This document shows, piece by piece, positions 15,815 through 24,161 of a stretch of 29,148 bases of DNA. Origin of the DNA: Candidatus Nanosyncoccus nanoralicus (GTDB lineage Bacteria > Patescibacteriota > Saccharimonadia > Saccharimonadales > Saccharimonadaceae); the NCBI RefSeq assembly GCF_004138405.1, contig NZ_PRLL01000005.1:1-29148 (forward strand), given 5' to 3'. The position numbers and the translations under genes are program-made. Below the pieces are notes generated by a model. It was given only the letters and a program-made list of their open reading frames with translations, did not search any database and was not told the origin of the DNA. Numbering within the stretch: the stretch's first letter is position 1; each line of letters opens with the position of its first letter.

Positions 15815-17605
15815 ATGCTGAAATTATTTAAGTATATGAAGCCATATTTCTGGCAGTGTTTGGTTTTGGTGCTGGCTGTTGGACTACAGGTTTTTGGTAC
15901 ATTGATGCTTCCGACGATGATGGCGGATATTGTAAATAATGGGATTAATAATAATGATACGGACTATATTTTTAGAACTGGTATCTTTATGTTTTTGGTC
16001 ACTGTAGTGTCGGCGCTTGGCACTTTGGTGTCGTCCTATTTTTCGACTAAAGTGAGCGCTGGGATAAGTCGAGATATGAAACGTGATCTTTTTGCTAAGG
16101 TATTGTCTTTTTCGATTACGGAAACCGAACAATTTTCGACAGCATCTTTGGTGACAAGAACTACAAATGATGTATCACAAGTGCAGCAAACAATGGTGAT
16201 GTGTCTTTCGATGTTGGTGCGTGCACCATTAATGGCAGTGGGGGCGGTAGTGCAGGCTTTTGTAGTGGCGCCGGATATGACCTGGATTATTGCTCTAGCA
16301 ATTGGTATTCTTTTGATTTTCTCAATTGTGATTATAGGATCAGTGATGCCAAAATTTGCAGTTTTTCAGAAGATGATGGATAGAATCAATCTGCTTACTA
16401 GAGAGAATCTGACTGGGGTGAGGGTGATTAGAGCCTTAAATAAGGAAGATTACGAGGAAAAGAAGTTTAAAAAGGCGAATGAAGAATTAACGAAGACAGA
16501 TCTTTCGATTGTGAGAATTATGCAATTACAGACACCGATTATGATGTTAGTGTTTAATATGACTTCGTTGTTCGCAATTTGGGTAGGGGTTTCAAGACTA
16601 TCGTTTGATATGAGTTACCTTGGTAAGATGATTGCGTTTATGCAGTATGCTACACAGGTGATTATGTCATTCTTGTTTTTGACAATGCTGTTTGTGTTAA
16701 TTCCTAGGGCAAATGTTTCGGCAAAGCGAATTAACGAGGTTTTAGCGACAAAATCAAAAATTGTATTCCCAGAAAAATCTCTTGATACGCCAAAATCAAA
16801 AACAAGTGTGGAATTTAGAAATGTAAGTTTTGGTTATAAAACAACCGATGGAAAGATTTTGGACAATATTAATTTTATTGCGGAGGCAGGAAAGACAACG
16901 GCCTTCATCGGTTCGACTGGTTCTGGAAAATCGACACTGATTAATTTAGTGCCAAGGTTTTACGATGCTACAGAAGGGCAGATTTTGATTAACGGGGTAG
17001 AGATTCAGAATTATTCTGAGGCTGATTTGATTAATCGAATTGGCTTAGTACCACAAAAGGGGTATCTATTTGGAGGGACGGTGCGTTCAAATATTTTGTT
17101 CGGGGTGAAAAATGGATCAGATGAGCAAATGAAGAAGGCAGCGGAAGTTGCACAGGCAGCCGAATTCATTGAGAAGATGCCTAAAAAATATGATACGGAA
17201 ATCTCAGAAGGAGGAACTAATGTCTCTGGTGGACAAAGGCAGCGTTTGTCAATCGCAAGAGCAGTAGCGAAAAATCCAGAAATTTATGTATTTGATGATG
17301 CATTTTCGGCTCTGGATATGAAGACAGATAGGAATTTAAGAAAGGCCTTAAAGAAAATAACAGAAGATTCTGTAGTGTTAGTTGTGGCACAGAGAATTAA
17401 TACGATTCGAGACGCTGAACAGATTATTGTATTGGAGCAAGGCAAGATTGTTGGGAAGGGGACACATTACGAATTACTGAAGAATTGTCCGGTGTATCTT
17501 GAGATTGCTAAGTCGCAGTTTTCTGAAAAAGAGTTAGAAGCGGAGCTAGCTTTGACTCATGGAAAAAACACGGAAAATAGAATGAGCCAGAAAGGGGAGA
17601 AATAA
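15815..17605 (+). CDS. ABC exporter half-transporter, degenerate ATPase site subunit
   Basis: First subunit of a heterodimeric type IV ABC exporter. The 596-aa protein has six membrane helices (about 15-300) and a C-terminal nucleotide domain: Walker A GSTGSGKST (366-374), signature VSGGQRQ (470-476), Walker B IYVFDDAFSALD (490-501). The catalytic Glu after Walker B is Asp (D495) and the switch His is Gln (Q526 in VVAQRINTI), the hallmarks of the non-hydrolysing site in pairs such as TM287/288 or BmrC/D. The next gene, 1 nt later, supplies the canonical residues. Substrate is unknown; drug, lipid or peptide export are all possible. GGGAGGTG lies 4 nt upstream of the ATG. Confidence 0.93.
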   Translation: MLKLFKYMKPYFWQCLVLVLAVGLQVFGTLMLPTMMADIVNNGINNNDTDYIFRTGIFMFLVTVVSALGTLVSSYFSTKVSAGISRDMKRDLFAKVLSFSITETEQFSTASLVTRTTNDVSQVQQTMVMCLSMLVRAPLMAVGAVVQAFVVAPDMTWIIALAIGILLIFSIVIIGSVMPKFAVFQKMMDRINLLTRENLTGVRVIRALNKEDYEEKKFKKANEELTKTDLSIVRIMQLQTPIMMLVFNMTSLFAIWVGVSRLSFDMSYLGKMIAFMQYATQVIMSFLFLTMLFVLIPRANVSAKRINEVLATKSKIVFPEKSLDTPKSKTSVEFRNVSFGYKTTDGKILDNINFIAEAGKTTAFIGSTGSGKSTLINLVPRFYDATEGQILINGVEIQNYSEADLINRIGLVPQKGYLFGGTVRSNILFGVKNGSDEQMKKAAEVAQAAEFIEKMPKKYDTEISEGGTNVSGGQRQRLSIARAVAKNPEIYVFDDAFSALDMKTDRNLRKALKKITEDSVVLVVAQRINTIRDAEQIIVLEQGKIVGKGTHYELLKNCPVYLEIAKSQFSEKELEAELALTHGKNTENRMSQKGEK

Positions 17606-17606
17606 A

Positions 17607-19409
17607 ATGCACGGTAAGGGCATGAGTTCACAGGGGCCAAAAGATTTTAAATCGGCATTAAGACGTTTTTGGTTTTCAATAAGAGAGTGGAAGGTGAAAA
17701 TCATCGTGGCGTCGATACTGTCGTTGGTGTCAACGCTTTTGATGGTGTTTGGTCCAATGATTTTAGGAATGATGACGACTTCGGCAATGGAATCGTTAAA
17801 AAATCAGGGTGCAATAAATTGGCCAGAGATTAACTTCTTAGGTTTTGTATTAATTGCAACTTTTCTATTATCGGCAGTGATCTCTTATATTCAAGGCGTG
17901 GTGACTTCGTCGTTGTCGGTTTTATATGAGAAGAAACTAAGAAATAGTATCTTGGAGAAGATGAGGAAACTACCAATTGGCTACTTTGATAAAACGCCGA
18001 ATGGTGATGTGATGTCCAGGATGATTAATGACGTGGATACAATTTCTGTTTCTTTTGCGGAAACTTTAACCCAGATAATCACAAGCTTTACAATGTTGTT
18101 TGGATATCTTGCAATTATGTTGTATCTTTCAATAACGTTATCATTGATTGCTATTATCGCCGTACCAATTTCAACTATTTTTATTTCGGTTGTATTAAAG
18201 AAGGCAAAGGTATATTTTGCGGCTGAAAGAGCAACGCTGGGTAAATTAAATTCGATTATTGAGGAGAACTTTAGTGGCCAGTTGATTATCAAAGCAAATA
18301 ATCATGCAGGTAAGTCAATTAAGAGTTTCGATAAGATGAATACTAGGTTATACGAAGAAAGTAGACGGGCACAGTTTTTAAGTTCACTAACATTTCCACT
18401 AACACATGTATTTTTAAACTTGGCATATGCTGGGGTGTGTATGTTGGGTGGTTATTATGTAATTTCAGGAGCAATTTCAATTGGTGGAATACAAGCATTT
18501 ATCCAGTATCTAAATCGCTTCAATAGGCCAATTACTGAAGTGGCACAGCTTTCAAGTACGATTCAGCAGATTTTGGCAGCAGCAGAAAGAATCTTTAACT
18601 TCCTTGAAGAAACGGAAGAAACCCCAGAAGTGGAAAAAAGTTTATTTAAGCAAATCATGAATAAGGATCGTAAATTTCTTGGTGAGGTGGAGTTTAGAAA
18701 CGTGAATTTTAGTTATGATGTAAAACCTGTGATTAAGAACTTCTCGGTAAAAATTGAGCCAGGAATGCAAGTGGCGATTGTGGGTCCGACTGGGGCGGGA
18801 AAGACTACGATTGTAAACTTGTTAATGCAATTTTATGATCCTAATGATGGCGAGATTTTGATTGATGGAGTGGAGACTAAGAAAATGCGACGTGATGAAG
18901 TACGCGATTTATTCGGGATGGTCTTACAAGATACATGGTTATTCTCAGGGACAATTATGGAGAATCTGAAATATGGAGCAAAGAAGATTTCTGATGAGGA
19001 GGTTTATAAGGCTGCAAAAATGGTGGGAGTGGATCATTTTATAAAATCCTTACCAAATGGGTACCAGACAGTAATTTCGGAAGATTCGGATAATATTTCA
19101 GCGGGTGAGAAGCAGCTTTTGACAATCGCTAGAGCGGTGATTAGTGAGCCGATGATGATGATTTTAGACGAGGCAACTTCTAATGTGGATACACGTACTG
19201 AGCAGTTAATCCAGGATGCGTTTTCAAAGCTCACAAAGGGGAGGACTTCCTTTGTGATTGCACATCGGTTGTCGACAATTCGAGAGGCTGATTTGATTTT
19301 GGTAATGCGGGAGGGGAATATCATTGAGCAAGGTAATCATAAGGAATTGATCGCAAAGAACGGCTTCTACGCGGAGCTTTATAATTCGCAGTTTAGTGAA
19401 GATGTGTAG
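17607..19409 (+). CDS. ABC exporter half-transporter, catalytic subunit
   Basis: Second half of the heterodimer, 600 aa, with six membrane helices (about 30-325) and a nucleotide domain with Walker A GPTGAGKTT (393-401), Walker B MILDEATSNVD (518-528) with the catalytic E522, and switch H553 in VIAHRLSTI. Its signature is altered to ISAGEKQ (497-503), which would face the degenerate Walker site of the partner. The division of labour (good Walker B here, good LSGGQ in the partner) is what a working asymmetric exporter needs. GGGGAG (17594-17599) precedes the ATG, which lies 1 nt after the partner's stop. Confidence 0.93.
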   Translation: MHGKGMSSQGPKDFKSALRRFWFSIREWKVKIIVASILSLVSTLLMVFGPMILGMMTTSAMESLKNQGAINWPEINFLGFVLIATFLLSAVISYIQGVVTSSLSVLYEKKLRNSILEKMRKLPIGYFDKTPNGDVMSRMINDVDTISVSFAETLTQIITSFTMLFGYLAIMLYLSITLSLIAIIAVPISTIFISVVLKKAKVYFAAERATLGKLNSIIEENFSGQLIIKANNHAGKSIKSFDKMNTRLYEESRRAQFLSSLTFPLTHVFLNLAYAGVCMLGGYYVISGAISIGGIQAFIQYLNRFNRPITEVAQLSSTIQQILAAAERIFNFLEETEETPEVEKSLFKQIMNKDRKFLGEVEFRNVNFSYDVKPVIKNFSVKIEPGMQVAIVGPTGAGKTTIVNLLMQFYDPNDGEILIDGVETKKMRRDEVRDLFGMVLQDTWLFSGTIMENLKYGAKKISDEEVYKAAKMVGVDHFIKSLPNGYQTVISEDSDNISAGEKQLLTIARAVISEPMMMILDEATSNVDTRTEQLIQDAFSKLTKGRTSFVIAHRLSTIREADLILVMREGNIIEQGNHKELIAKNGFYAELYNSQFSEDV

Positions 19410-19420
19410 AAACTGAACTC

Positions 19421-19432
19421 TTGTGTTACTAT
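19421..19432 (+). promoter_or_regulatory. Extended -10 promoter of tdk
   Basis: TTGTGTTACTAT has the TTGTGTT core and -10 TACTAT at 19427-19432. A leader of about 20 nt carries AGGAGG (19449-19454) before the GTG at 19459. Confidence 0.5.
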
Positions 19433-19458
19433 AGAGATAGTAATACTAGGAGGATGCT

Positions 19459-20097
19459 GTGGCGAAACTATATTTCAGATACGGGGCAATGGGCTGCGGA
19501 AAGACAATGCAGCTTTTACAGGTGGCTTTTAATTATGAAGAGCGCGGACATCAGGTCTGTGTGATGAAGCCAAAGACGGATACTAAGAATGGCGAAAAAT
19601 TGTTAACCAGGATTGGGCCGGAGCGAGTGACGGATTTTTGTTTTGAGAAAGAAGATGATCTCTTTAGTTATTTGAAAAAACATATTAGGGATAAGAAAAT
19701 TTCTTGTGTGCTCGTTGATGAGGCGCAGTTTTTGACGTCAAAACAAGTGGATCAGTTGATGAAAGTGACGACGGACCTTGAAGTGCCGGTAATGGCTTAT
19801 GGCTTAAGATTAAACTTTAGGTTGACTGACGGCGGTTTTGAAGGGGCAACTAGATTATTGCAGATGGCACACGATATCGATGAAATTAAAACGATATGTG
19901 AGTGCGGACGTAAGGCAACGCTGAACGCGCGGTTTTTGAATGGCGAGTTTATGGCGGATGGCCCAGATGTCTTAATTGATGATGGCACCTCAGAGGTTGA
20001 GTATAGAGCAATTTGTCCAAAATGTTACTCTGAATATGCAGCAGGGAAGAAAAAAGGTGGGGAAATTTTGAAAAAGCATGCGGCGGGAGTGAAATAA
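19459..20097 (+). CDS. tdk: Thymidine kinase (type II)
   Basis: Phosphorylates thymidine to dTMP in salvage. The 212-aa protein has a P-loop GAMGCGKT (9-16), the catalytic DEAQF (87-91, E88), the lasso/thymidine-binding region (about 112-130, YGLRLNFR) and a zinc site of C147, C149, C186 and C189. GTG at 19459 is supported by AGGAGG with 4-nt spacing. It overlaps tmk by one base (TAATG), so dTMP production and its next phosphorylation are coupled. This fits an organism that scavenges nucleosides. Confidence 0.95.
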   Translation: MAKLYFRYGAMGCGKTMQLLQVAFNYEERGHQVCVMKPKTDTKNGEKLLTRIGPERVTDFCFEKEDDLFSYLKKHIRDKKISCVLVDEAQFLTSKQVDQLMKVTTDLEVPVMAYGLRLNFRLTDGGFEGATRLLQMAHDIDEIKTICECGRKATLNARFLNGEFMADGPDVLIDDGTSEVEYRAICPKCYSEYAAGKKKGGEILKKHAAGVK

Positions 20098-20720
20098 TGT
20101 TGATTGTGATCGAGGGGCAAGATGCGACTGGAAAAGATACACAGGCGCGACTTTTGGCTGAATATCTAAGGGAAAGGGGTAAAACAGTGACGGCTTATTC
20201 AGAGTCGGGAACTGGTTCGGAGGATCCCTTTGTCTCTGAGATTTCTAAGTTAACATATAAGACTAAGCAAGATATTAACCACAGAACTAGGGTACTGCTA
20301 TTCCTAATTAATCGTTATGAACAATGGCGAAAGATTGCGGAGCCTGCATTAAGGCGAGGTGAGACGGTGATTTTGACACGTAACTGGTTGTCGACTTTGA
20401 TTTATGAAGGTTATGCTGGTGGGGTATCAAAATCATTAATTTCGCGTTTGCACAAAGAAATTATGCCGGACTATTATTTTAAGCCTGATAGGATGGTAGT
20501 ACTGACACTATCAGATGAGGAGAGGCAACGTAGGCTAAATACGCAGGCGGTCGAACAAGGTCGAGTGGGTGAAGTATTAAAAACACAGCCAACAGAGTTT
20601 CAGAAAAAAGTGAATGAAGCATATCTTAAGGTGGCGAAGGAAATGAAGTTGCAGTGCCTAGACGCTGGGGGAACGATTGATGAAGTACAAGAGAAATTAA
20701 GAAAACTATTTGCATTATAA
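20097..20720 (+). CDS. tmk: Thymidylate kinase (dTMP kinase)-like
   Basis: Converts dTMP to dTDP. The 207-aa protein has the P-loop EGQDATGKDTQ (6-16) and the size and helical lid of bacterial Tmk. The usual DR(Y/F/H) motif reads VILTRNWLSTLIYEGYAGG, so its Asp is Thr while the Arg is kept, and the S-x-x-x-Y-x-G pattern follows. A related deoxynucleotide kinase is possible, but the overlap with tdk argues strongly for dTMP kinase. The uracil-DNA glycosylase gene starts 1 nt after its stop. Confidence 0.85.
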   Translation: MLIVIEGQDATGKDTQARLLAEYLRERGKTVTAYSESGTGSEDPFVSEISKLTYKTKQDINHRTRVLLFLINRYEQWRKIAEPALRRGETVILTRNWLSTLIYEGYAGGVSKSLISRLHKEIMPDYYFKPDRMVVLTLSDEERQRRLNTQAVEQGRVGEVLKTQPTEFQKKVNEAYLKVAKEMKLQCLDAGGTIDEVQEKLRKLFAL

Positions 20721-20721
20721 G

Positions 20722-21381
20722 ATGAAGTGTTTTGATGAGAGTTGGCGGGTGTTTTTGGAGGAAGAATTCTCAAAGGCTTATTTTCGGAAATTAGCTGATT
20801 TTTTACATGGAGAATATGAAAAAAAGACGATTTTTCCAGAAAAAGACTCGGTGTTTAGGGCTTTTTTGACTGATTTAAACAAAATAAAGGTAGTAATTTT
20901 GGGGCAAGACCCATATCATACACCAGGAGTGGCGGATGGGTTGGCTTTTTCAGTTAAAAAGGGTGGAAAATACATGGCGCCTAGTCTCTTAAATATTTAC
21001 AAGGAAATTGATGCAGATGTGGGGAAGCACTTAAATCCAGATGGTGATCTTTCGAGTTGGCAGGAACAGGGAGTGTTGCTACTAAATAATGTATTGACGG
21101 TGGAGGCACATAAAGCTGGGTCGCATAGAGGAAAAGGGTGGGAGATTTTTTCGAAGAACTGTGTGGAGTATTTGAATAGAAATCGTGAGAATTTGGTATT
21201 TATTTTGTGGGGAAGAGATGCTAGAAGTAAAAAGGTATTAATTGATCAAGAGAGACACTTAGTTTTAGAATCGGCTCACCCTTCGCCGCTTTCGGCTCAT
21301 AATGGATTCTTTGGTTCTAGGCCATTTTCGAAAACAAATGAATATCTGAAGTCGAAGGGTCTTGAAGAAATTAAGTGGTAA
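20722..21381 (+). CDS. ung: Uracil-DNA glycosylase (family 1)
   Basis: Removes uracil from DNA. The 219-aa protein has the water-activating motif GQDPYH (61-66, catalytic D63), LLLNNVLTV, and the DNA-intercalation motif HPSPLSA (186-192), all as in Ung. I choose the ATG at 20722; the TTG at 20710 overlaps tmk and would add MHYK. It is the last gene of the tdk-tmk-ung unit, a sensible grouping because shortage of dTTP raises uracil in DNA. A bidirectional terminator follows at 21394-21427. Confidence 0.96.
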   Translation: MKCFDESWRVFLEEEFSKAYFRKLADFLHGEYEKKTIFPEKDSVFRAFLTDLNKIKVVILGQDPYHTPGVADGLAFSVKKGGKYMAPSLLNIYKEIDADVGKHLNPDGDLSSWQEQGVLLLNNVLTVEAHKAGSHRGKGWEIFSKNCVEYLNRNRENLVFILWGRDARSKKVLIDQERHLVLESAHPSPLSAHNGFFGSRPFSKTNEYLKSKGLEEIKW

Positions 21382-21393
21382 AAATATTAGACT

Positions 21394-21427
21394 AAAAAAA
21401 GAACCCCTTGCGGGGTGTCTTTTTTTA
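21394..21427. terminator. Bidirectional rho-independent terminator between ung and the pilin gene
   Basis: ACCCC (21403-21407), loop TTGC, GGGGT (21412-21416), flanked by A7 on the left and T7 on the right. It can stop ung transcripts (+) and pilin transcripts (-), whose stop codon at 21425-21427 touches it. Confidence 0.85.
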
Positions 21428-22090
21428 AAGTGGTTGACAGATTGAGCCGCCGCCTTCTTTCTTATAAAGGATGGCAACTTTGCGTGAGCCGGAAGCATGA
21501 ATAGCGTCTGGGCCTTCGCAGGTGGCATTGGTGACGATACTGATGGTGTGACCTTTGGTACCACTTTGTTCGTAAGGGTTACCGGCTGTGACGTCTTCTA
21601 CACCGTTTGGACGGCCCTCAGATTGATCACGCCAGGTAGAAGCTGAACGTTGACCGTTGTTACAAATTTTGGTCTCTGCATTATAAGAAGTAGCTTCACG
21701 GCAGGAAGAAATGGATAGAGAGTACGGGCCACCTTCTGGGTCAACAAATTTATCTTTATCTTCTTTACCAATGATTAGGTAGGAATCGTAGAAATAGGCC
21801 CAAGATTGGTGATTGAGAGTACGGGAAATGTTTTGGTCGACCTCGGTGTGTCCAGAGACGTAGGAGCCAAATTTATCTGAAGGAATAGCGCCACTGTTGT
21901 TTGACTGATAGTTGGTTAGGGCAGCAGCGAGTCTGGAGATGTCAGAGGTGCGCTGGGTGTCGCGGCGGTTGCGTTGGAGAGCAGGAAGGGCGATGAAGAC
22001 CATAAGGAAGATAAGACCGGCGATACCAAGTACCAAGACAACCTCGATGATGGTGAAGCCTTTTTTGTTATTTAGATTTTGATTTGCCAT
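21425..22090 (-). CDS. Type IV pilin (prepilin)
   Basis: Structural pilus subunit or minor pilin. The 221-aa protein has a class III signal: basic leader MANQNLNNKKG, cleavage after G11, then FTIIEVVLVLGIAGLIFLMVF with the conserved Glu at mature position 5 (E16). The hydrophobic helix runs about 12-35, followed by a soluble domain with four cysteines (SSCREAT, KICNNG, NATCEG, GSICQPL) probably forming two disulfides. AAAGGA is spaced 6 nt from the ATG at 22090. It is divergent from pilD, its processing enzyme. Whether it is the major pilin cannot be told; no second pilin is in the window. Confidence 0.93.
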   Translation of the reverse strand: MANQNLNNKKGFTIIEVVLVLGIAGLIFLMVFIALPALQRNRRDTQRTSDISRLAAALTNYQSNNSGAIPSDKFGSYVSGHTEVDQNISRTLNHQSWAYFYDSYLIIGKEDKDKFVDPEGGPYSLSISSCREATSYNAETKICNNGQRSASTWRDQSEGRPNGVEDVTAGNPYEQSGTKGHTISIVTNATCEGPDAIHASGSRKVAILYKKEGGGSICQPL

Positions 22091-22136
22091 TTGATCCTTT
22101 CTTTTTAGTCAAGTTTTTGGCGTTTTTCTTAAGCAA

Positions 22137-22165
22137 ATAATAATAAAATCTCATAGAAAAATCAA
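22137..22165 (-). promoter_or_regulatory. Sigma-70 promoter of the pilin gene
   Basis: On the minus strand, -35 TTGATT (22165-22160), 17-nt spacer, -10 TATTAT (22142-22137). This is one of only two promoters here with a clear -35, as expected for a highly expressed structural protein. The leader is about 40 nt. Confidence 0.6.
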
Positions 22166-22170
22166 GAGGC

Positions 22171-22182
22171 TTATGCTAATAT
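22171..22182 (+). promoter_or_regulatory. Extended -10 promoter of pilD (leaderless GTG)
   Basis: TTATGCTAATAT with TATG extension and -10 TAATAT at 22177-22182. The GTG start at 22190 lies 7 nt downstream with no Shine-Dalgarno. The pilin -35 (22160-22165) lies only 5 bp upstream of this element, so the two divergent promoters share a short control region. Confidence 0.6.
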
Positions 22183-22189
22183 ACAGATA

Positions 22190-23146
22190 GTGTTAGTGGT
22201 GCTTTATCTAATATTTTTTGTGGTGGGGGCGGTTTTTGGATCATTTGCATGCTGTCAGGCTTATCGGATTCGATATAAGGAAGAGGGGAAGAGGATTGGT
22301 GGACGTTCAGAGTGTCTTTTTTGTCATCACCGACTGGCTTGGTATGAATTAATTCCGATTGTGTCATGGGTATTACAGAGGGGACGTTGTCGGCAATGCG
22401 GAAAGAAGATTGGGGGAATTGAGATTGCTTCAGAAGTGGCGATGGGGTTAATTTTTTGTGGAATTTTGAGCTTATTTTTTAAACAAGTAGATGTAATGAG
22501 ATTTTGGCAAGGAGCGGGTTATGATTTCTGGCGGAATTTTGATATTGAGCTTCTGATGAGAATTTTTACTAATCCGTTGATTATAGTAAGAGCATTAATT
22601 CTTATGGTAAGTGCGGTATTATTTTGGATTTTAGTGGTTTATGATTTGAAGTGGCAACGGTTGCCTAGTTGGATTTTATATGTGTTGATAGGCCTTGGTG
22701 TGGGGTACTTTATTTTGAATGAGCTGGTGAGATTTGGGATAATCTCGGAGTTAAGATATTTGCCCGGCTCAAAATTACTTAGTATGCAAACTGGGACGAC
22801 TAGGCAAGTGAGTGAAGTGATTAAGAATGATTTATTTACTTTAGTGAGCAGTATTTTAGTATTGCCGGGCCTATATTTTTTAATGTATAAAATTTCAAAA
22901 GAACGGTTAGTAGGGGGAGGAGATTACTTGTTGGCTTTAGCGGCGGTATTATTTTTGGGAAGATTCGAATTGTCACTGATGTTGCTTTTTGTAGCGAATT
23001 TGTTGGCATTAGGATTTAACGCGAAGAAAATTATGCAGAAGAAAAAGGTGCGAGTACCATTTGGTCCGTATCTAATTATGGGGTTTTGGCTGGTCTTGCT
23101 GTTTGCTAGAGAGATTCTTTTATATCTCTATGTAGTGGCGGTATAG
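22190..23146 (+). CDS. pilD: Prepilin peptidase / N-methyltransferase PilD
   Basis: Membrane aspartyl protease that cleaves the prepilin leader and methylates the new N-terminus. The 318-aa protein has the N-terminal domain with two CxxC pairs (C42/C45, C67/C70), the first catalytic Asp in VVYDLKWQRLP (D152), the second in GGGDYLL (D245, the GxGD signature) and the late FGPYLIMG motif. There are about eight membrane helices. A hydrophilic insertion of about 40 residues (about 180-215) follows the first catalytic helix. GTG at 22190 fits a leaderless mRNA. It is convergent with the recombinase gene and no terminator is visible between them. Confidence 0.95.
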   Translation: MLVVLYLIFFVVGAVFGSFACCQAYRIRYKEEGKRIGGRSECLFCHHRLAWYELIPIVSWVLQRGRCRQCGKKIGGIEIASEVAMGLIFCGILSLFFKQVDVMRFWQGAGYDFWRNFDIELLMRIFTNPLIIVRALILMVSAVLFWILVVYDLKWQRLPSWILYVLIGLGVGYFILNELVRFGIISELRYLPGSKLLSMQTGTTRQVSEVIKNDLFTLVSSILVLPGLYFLMYKISKERLVGGGDYLLALAAVLFLGRFELSLMLLFVANLLALGFNAKKIMQKKKVRVPFGPYLIMGFWLVLLFAREILLYLYVVAV

Positions 23147-23180
23147 GCCGTGGTTGAATTGGAATCGTGAGGTAAAAAAA

Positions 23181-24125
23181 TTAGTCTTTGGTTTCTGAAT
23201 GAAATTTTTCGTGAACTTCTTTAAGGTGGGGATCAGTGATATGGGTGTAAATCTGAGTGGTGGCAATATTGGCATGGCCAAGGAGACTTTGAACAGAGCG
23301 TAGGTCGGCACCATTCATTAAAAGATCGGTAGCGAAGCTGTGACGAAGGGTGTGGGGGGTGACGTGTTTGGTGATGCCGGCAAGGCGGGCATACTTTTGA
23401 ATAATCCGTTCGATCGAACGTGGACTGAGCCGGCGAAAATCGCCAGAGGTGTCAGGTATATTTTGATTGGAAGAGTTATTAAGGAAAAGAGCGGGAAGAG
23501 TGTCACTTCTGGCGGAAAGGTATTCTTCAAGATGATCGGCGGTGGTTTGATCAATAAAGATAGGGCGGTCTTTTTTACCTTTACCGCGAACCATAAACTC
23601 GCGACGGGCGAGGTTAATGGAGTCACGATTTAAGTTACAAAGTTCAGAAACGCGAAGTCCACCGGAGAATAATAGTTCAATGATGGCACGGTCACGCAGG
23701 CCAGTTTCGGTATCGATGGGGATTTCTGCAAGTAGACGTTCGACCTCATCGAAATGGAGAAAGGTGACCTGTTTTTTGGCGGCGCGGGGTAGGTCAACTA
23801 GGCTTGGGTCAAGGGAGTGAATTCCACGTTTGGCTAGATATTTGAGAAAACCACGGAGGGCAATTAGATGATAGCTTTGAGTAAGAGCGGAAAGGCGTTC
23901 ATGGTTTTGATTGTCGTCAAAACGATTGAGTCTGAGACGAAATTTACGTAAAATTTCTGGAGTGAGATCAGAGGGTTTAATGGTGGCACCTTCGGGAAAA
24001 TCTTGAGTGATTAGATCAAGAAAACGAGCAAGGTAAAGTCCGTAGTTTTCAGTGGTTTTAGTAGAACGGCCTTTTTCAATTTCAAGAGATTCGAGAAAGT
24101 CATTAATAAGATCAGAGATATCCAT
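23181..24125 (-). CDS. XerC/XerD-type tyrosine recombinase
   Basis: Site-specific recombinase, probably resolving chromosome dimers at dif. The 314-aa length is standard. It has an N-terminal SAM-like core-binding domain (about 3-105) and a catalytic domain with R158 (SGGLRVSEL), K182/K184 (RGKGKKDRP), H258 and R261 (HTLRH), H284 (LLGHANI) and nucleophile Y293 (TQIYTH). A longer reading to 24311 adds low-complexity residues and crosses the divergent promoter; I start at the ATG at 24125, which lies 7 nt after a perfect extended -10. No direct repeats or cargo indicate an integrative element. XerC and XerD cannot be told apart here. Confidence 0.92.
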   Translation of the reverse strand: MDISDLINDFLESLEIEKGRSTKTTENYGLYLARFLDLITQDFPEGATIKPSDLTPEILRKFRLRLNRFDDNQNHERLSALTQSYHLIALRGFLKYLAKRGIHSLDPSLVDLPRAAKKQVTFLHFDEVERLLAEIPIDTETGLRDRAIIELLFSGGLRVSELCNLNRDSINLARREFMVRGKGKKDRPIFIDQTTADHLEEYLSARSDTLPALFLNNSSNQNIPDTSGDFRRLSPRSIERIIQKYARLAGITKHVTPHTLRHSFATDLLMNGADLRSVQSLLGHANIATTQIYTHITDPHLKEVHEKFHSETKD

Positions 24126-24132
24126 AAGGGAT

Positions 24133-24141
24133 ATTATAACA
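24133..24141 (-). promoter_or_regulatory. Extended -10 promoter of the xer gene (leaderless)
   Basis: TGTTATAAT on the minus strand, with TATAAT at 24138-24133 and the ATG seven bases beyond. No Shine-Dalgarno is present. Confidence 0.7.
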
Positions 24142-24146
24142 GACCG

Positions 24147-24155
24147 TGCTATAAT
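24147..24155 (+). promoter_or_regulatory. Extended -10 promoter of the 24162 gene (leaderless)
   Basis: TGCTATAAT with TATAAT at 24150-24155, six bases before the ATG at 24162. It lies 5 bp from the opposing extended -10 of the recombinase gene, so two polymerases could not occupy both. Confidence 0.7.
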
Positions 24156-24161
24156 ACGGTT

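Noticed and set aside
23340-23820. Two + strand open frames inside the recombinase gene
   Set aside because: They are antisense to an intact, well-conserved recombinase and show no motif or ribosome site.
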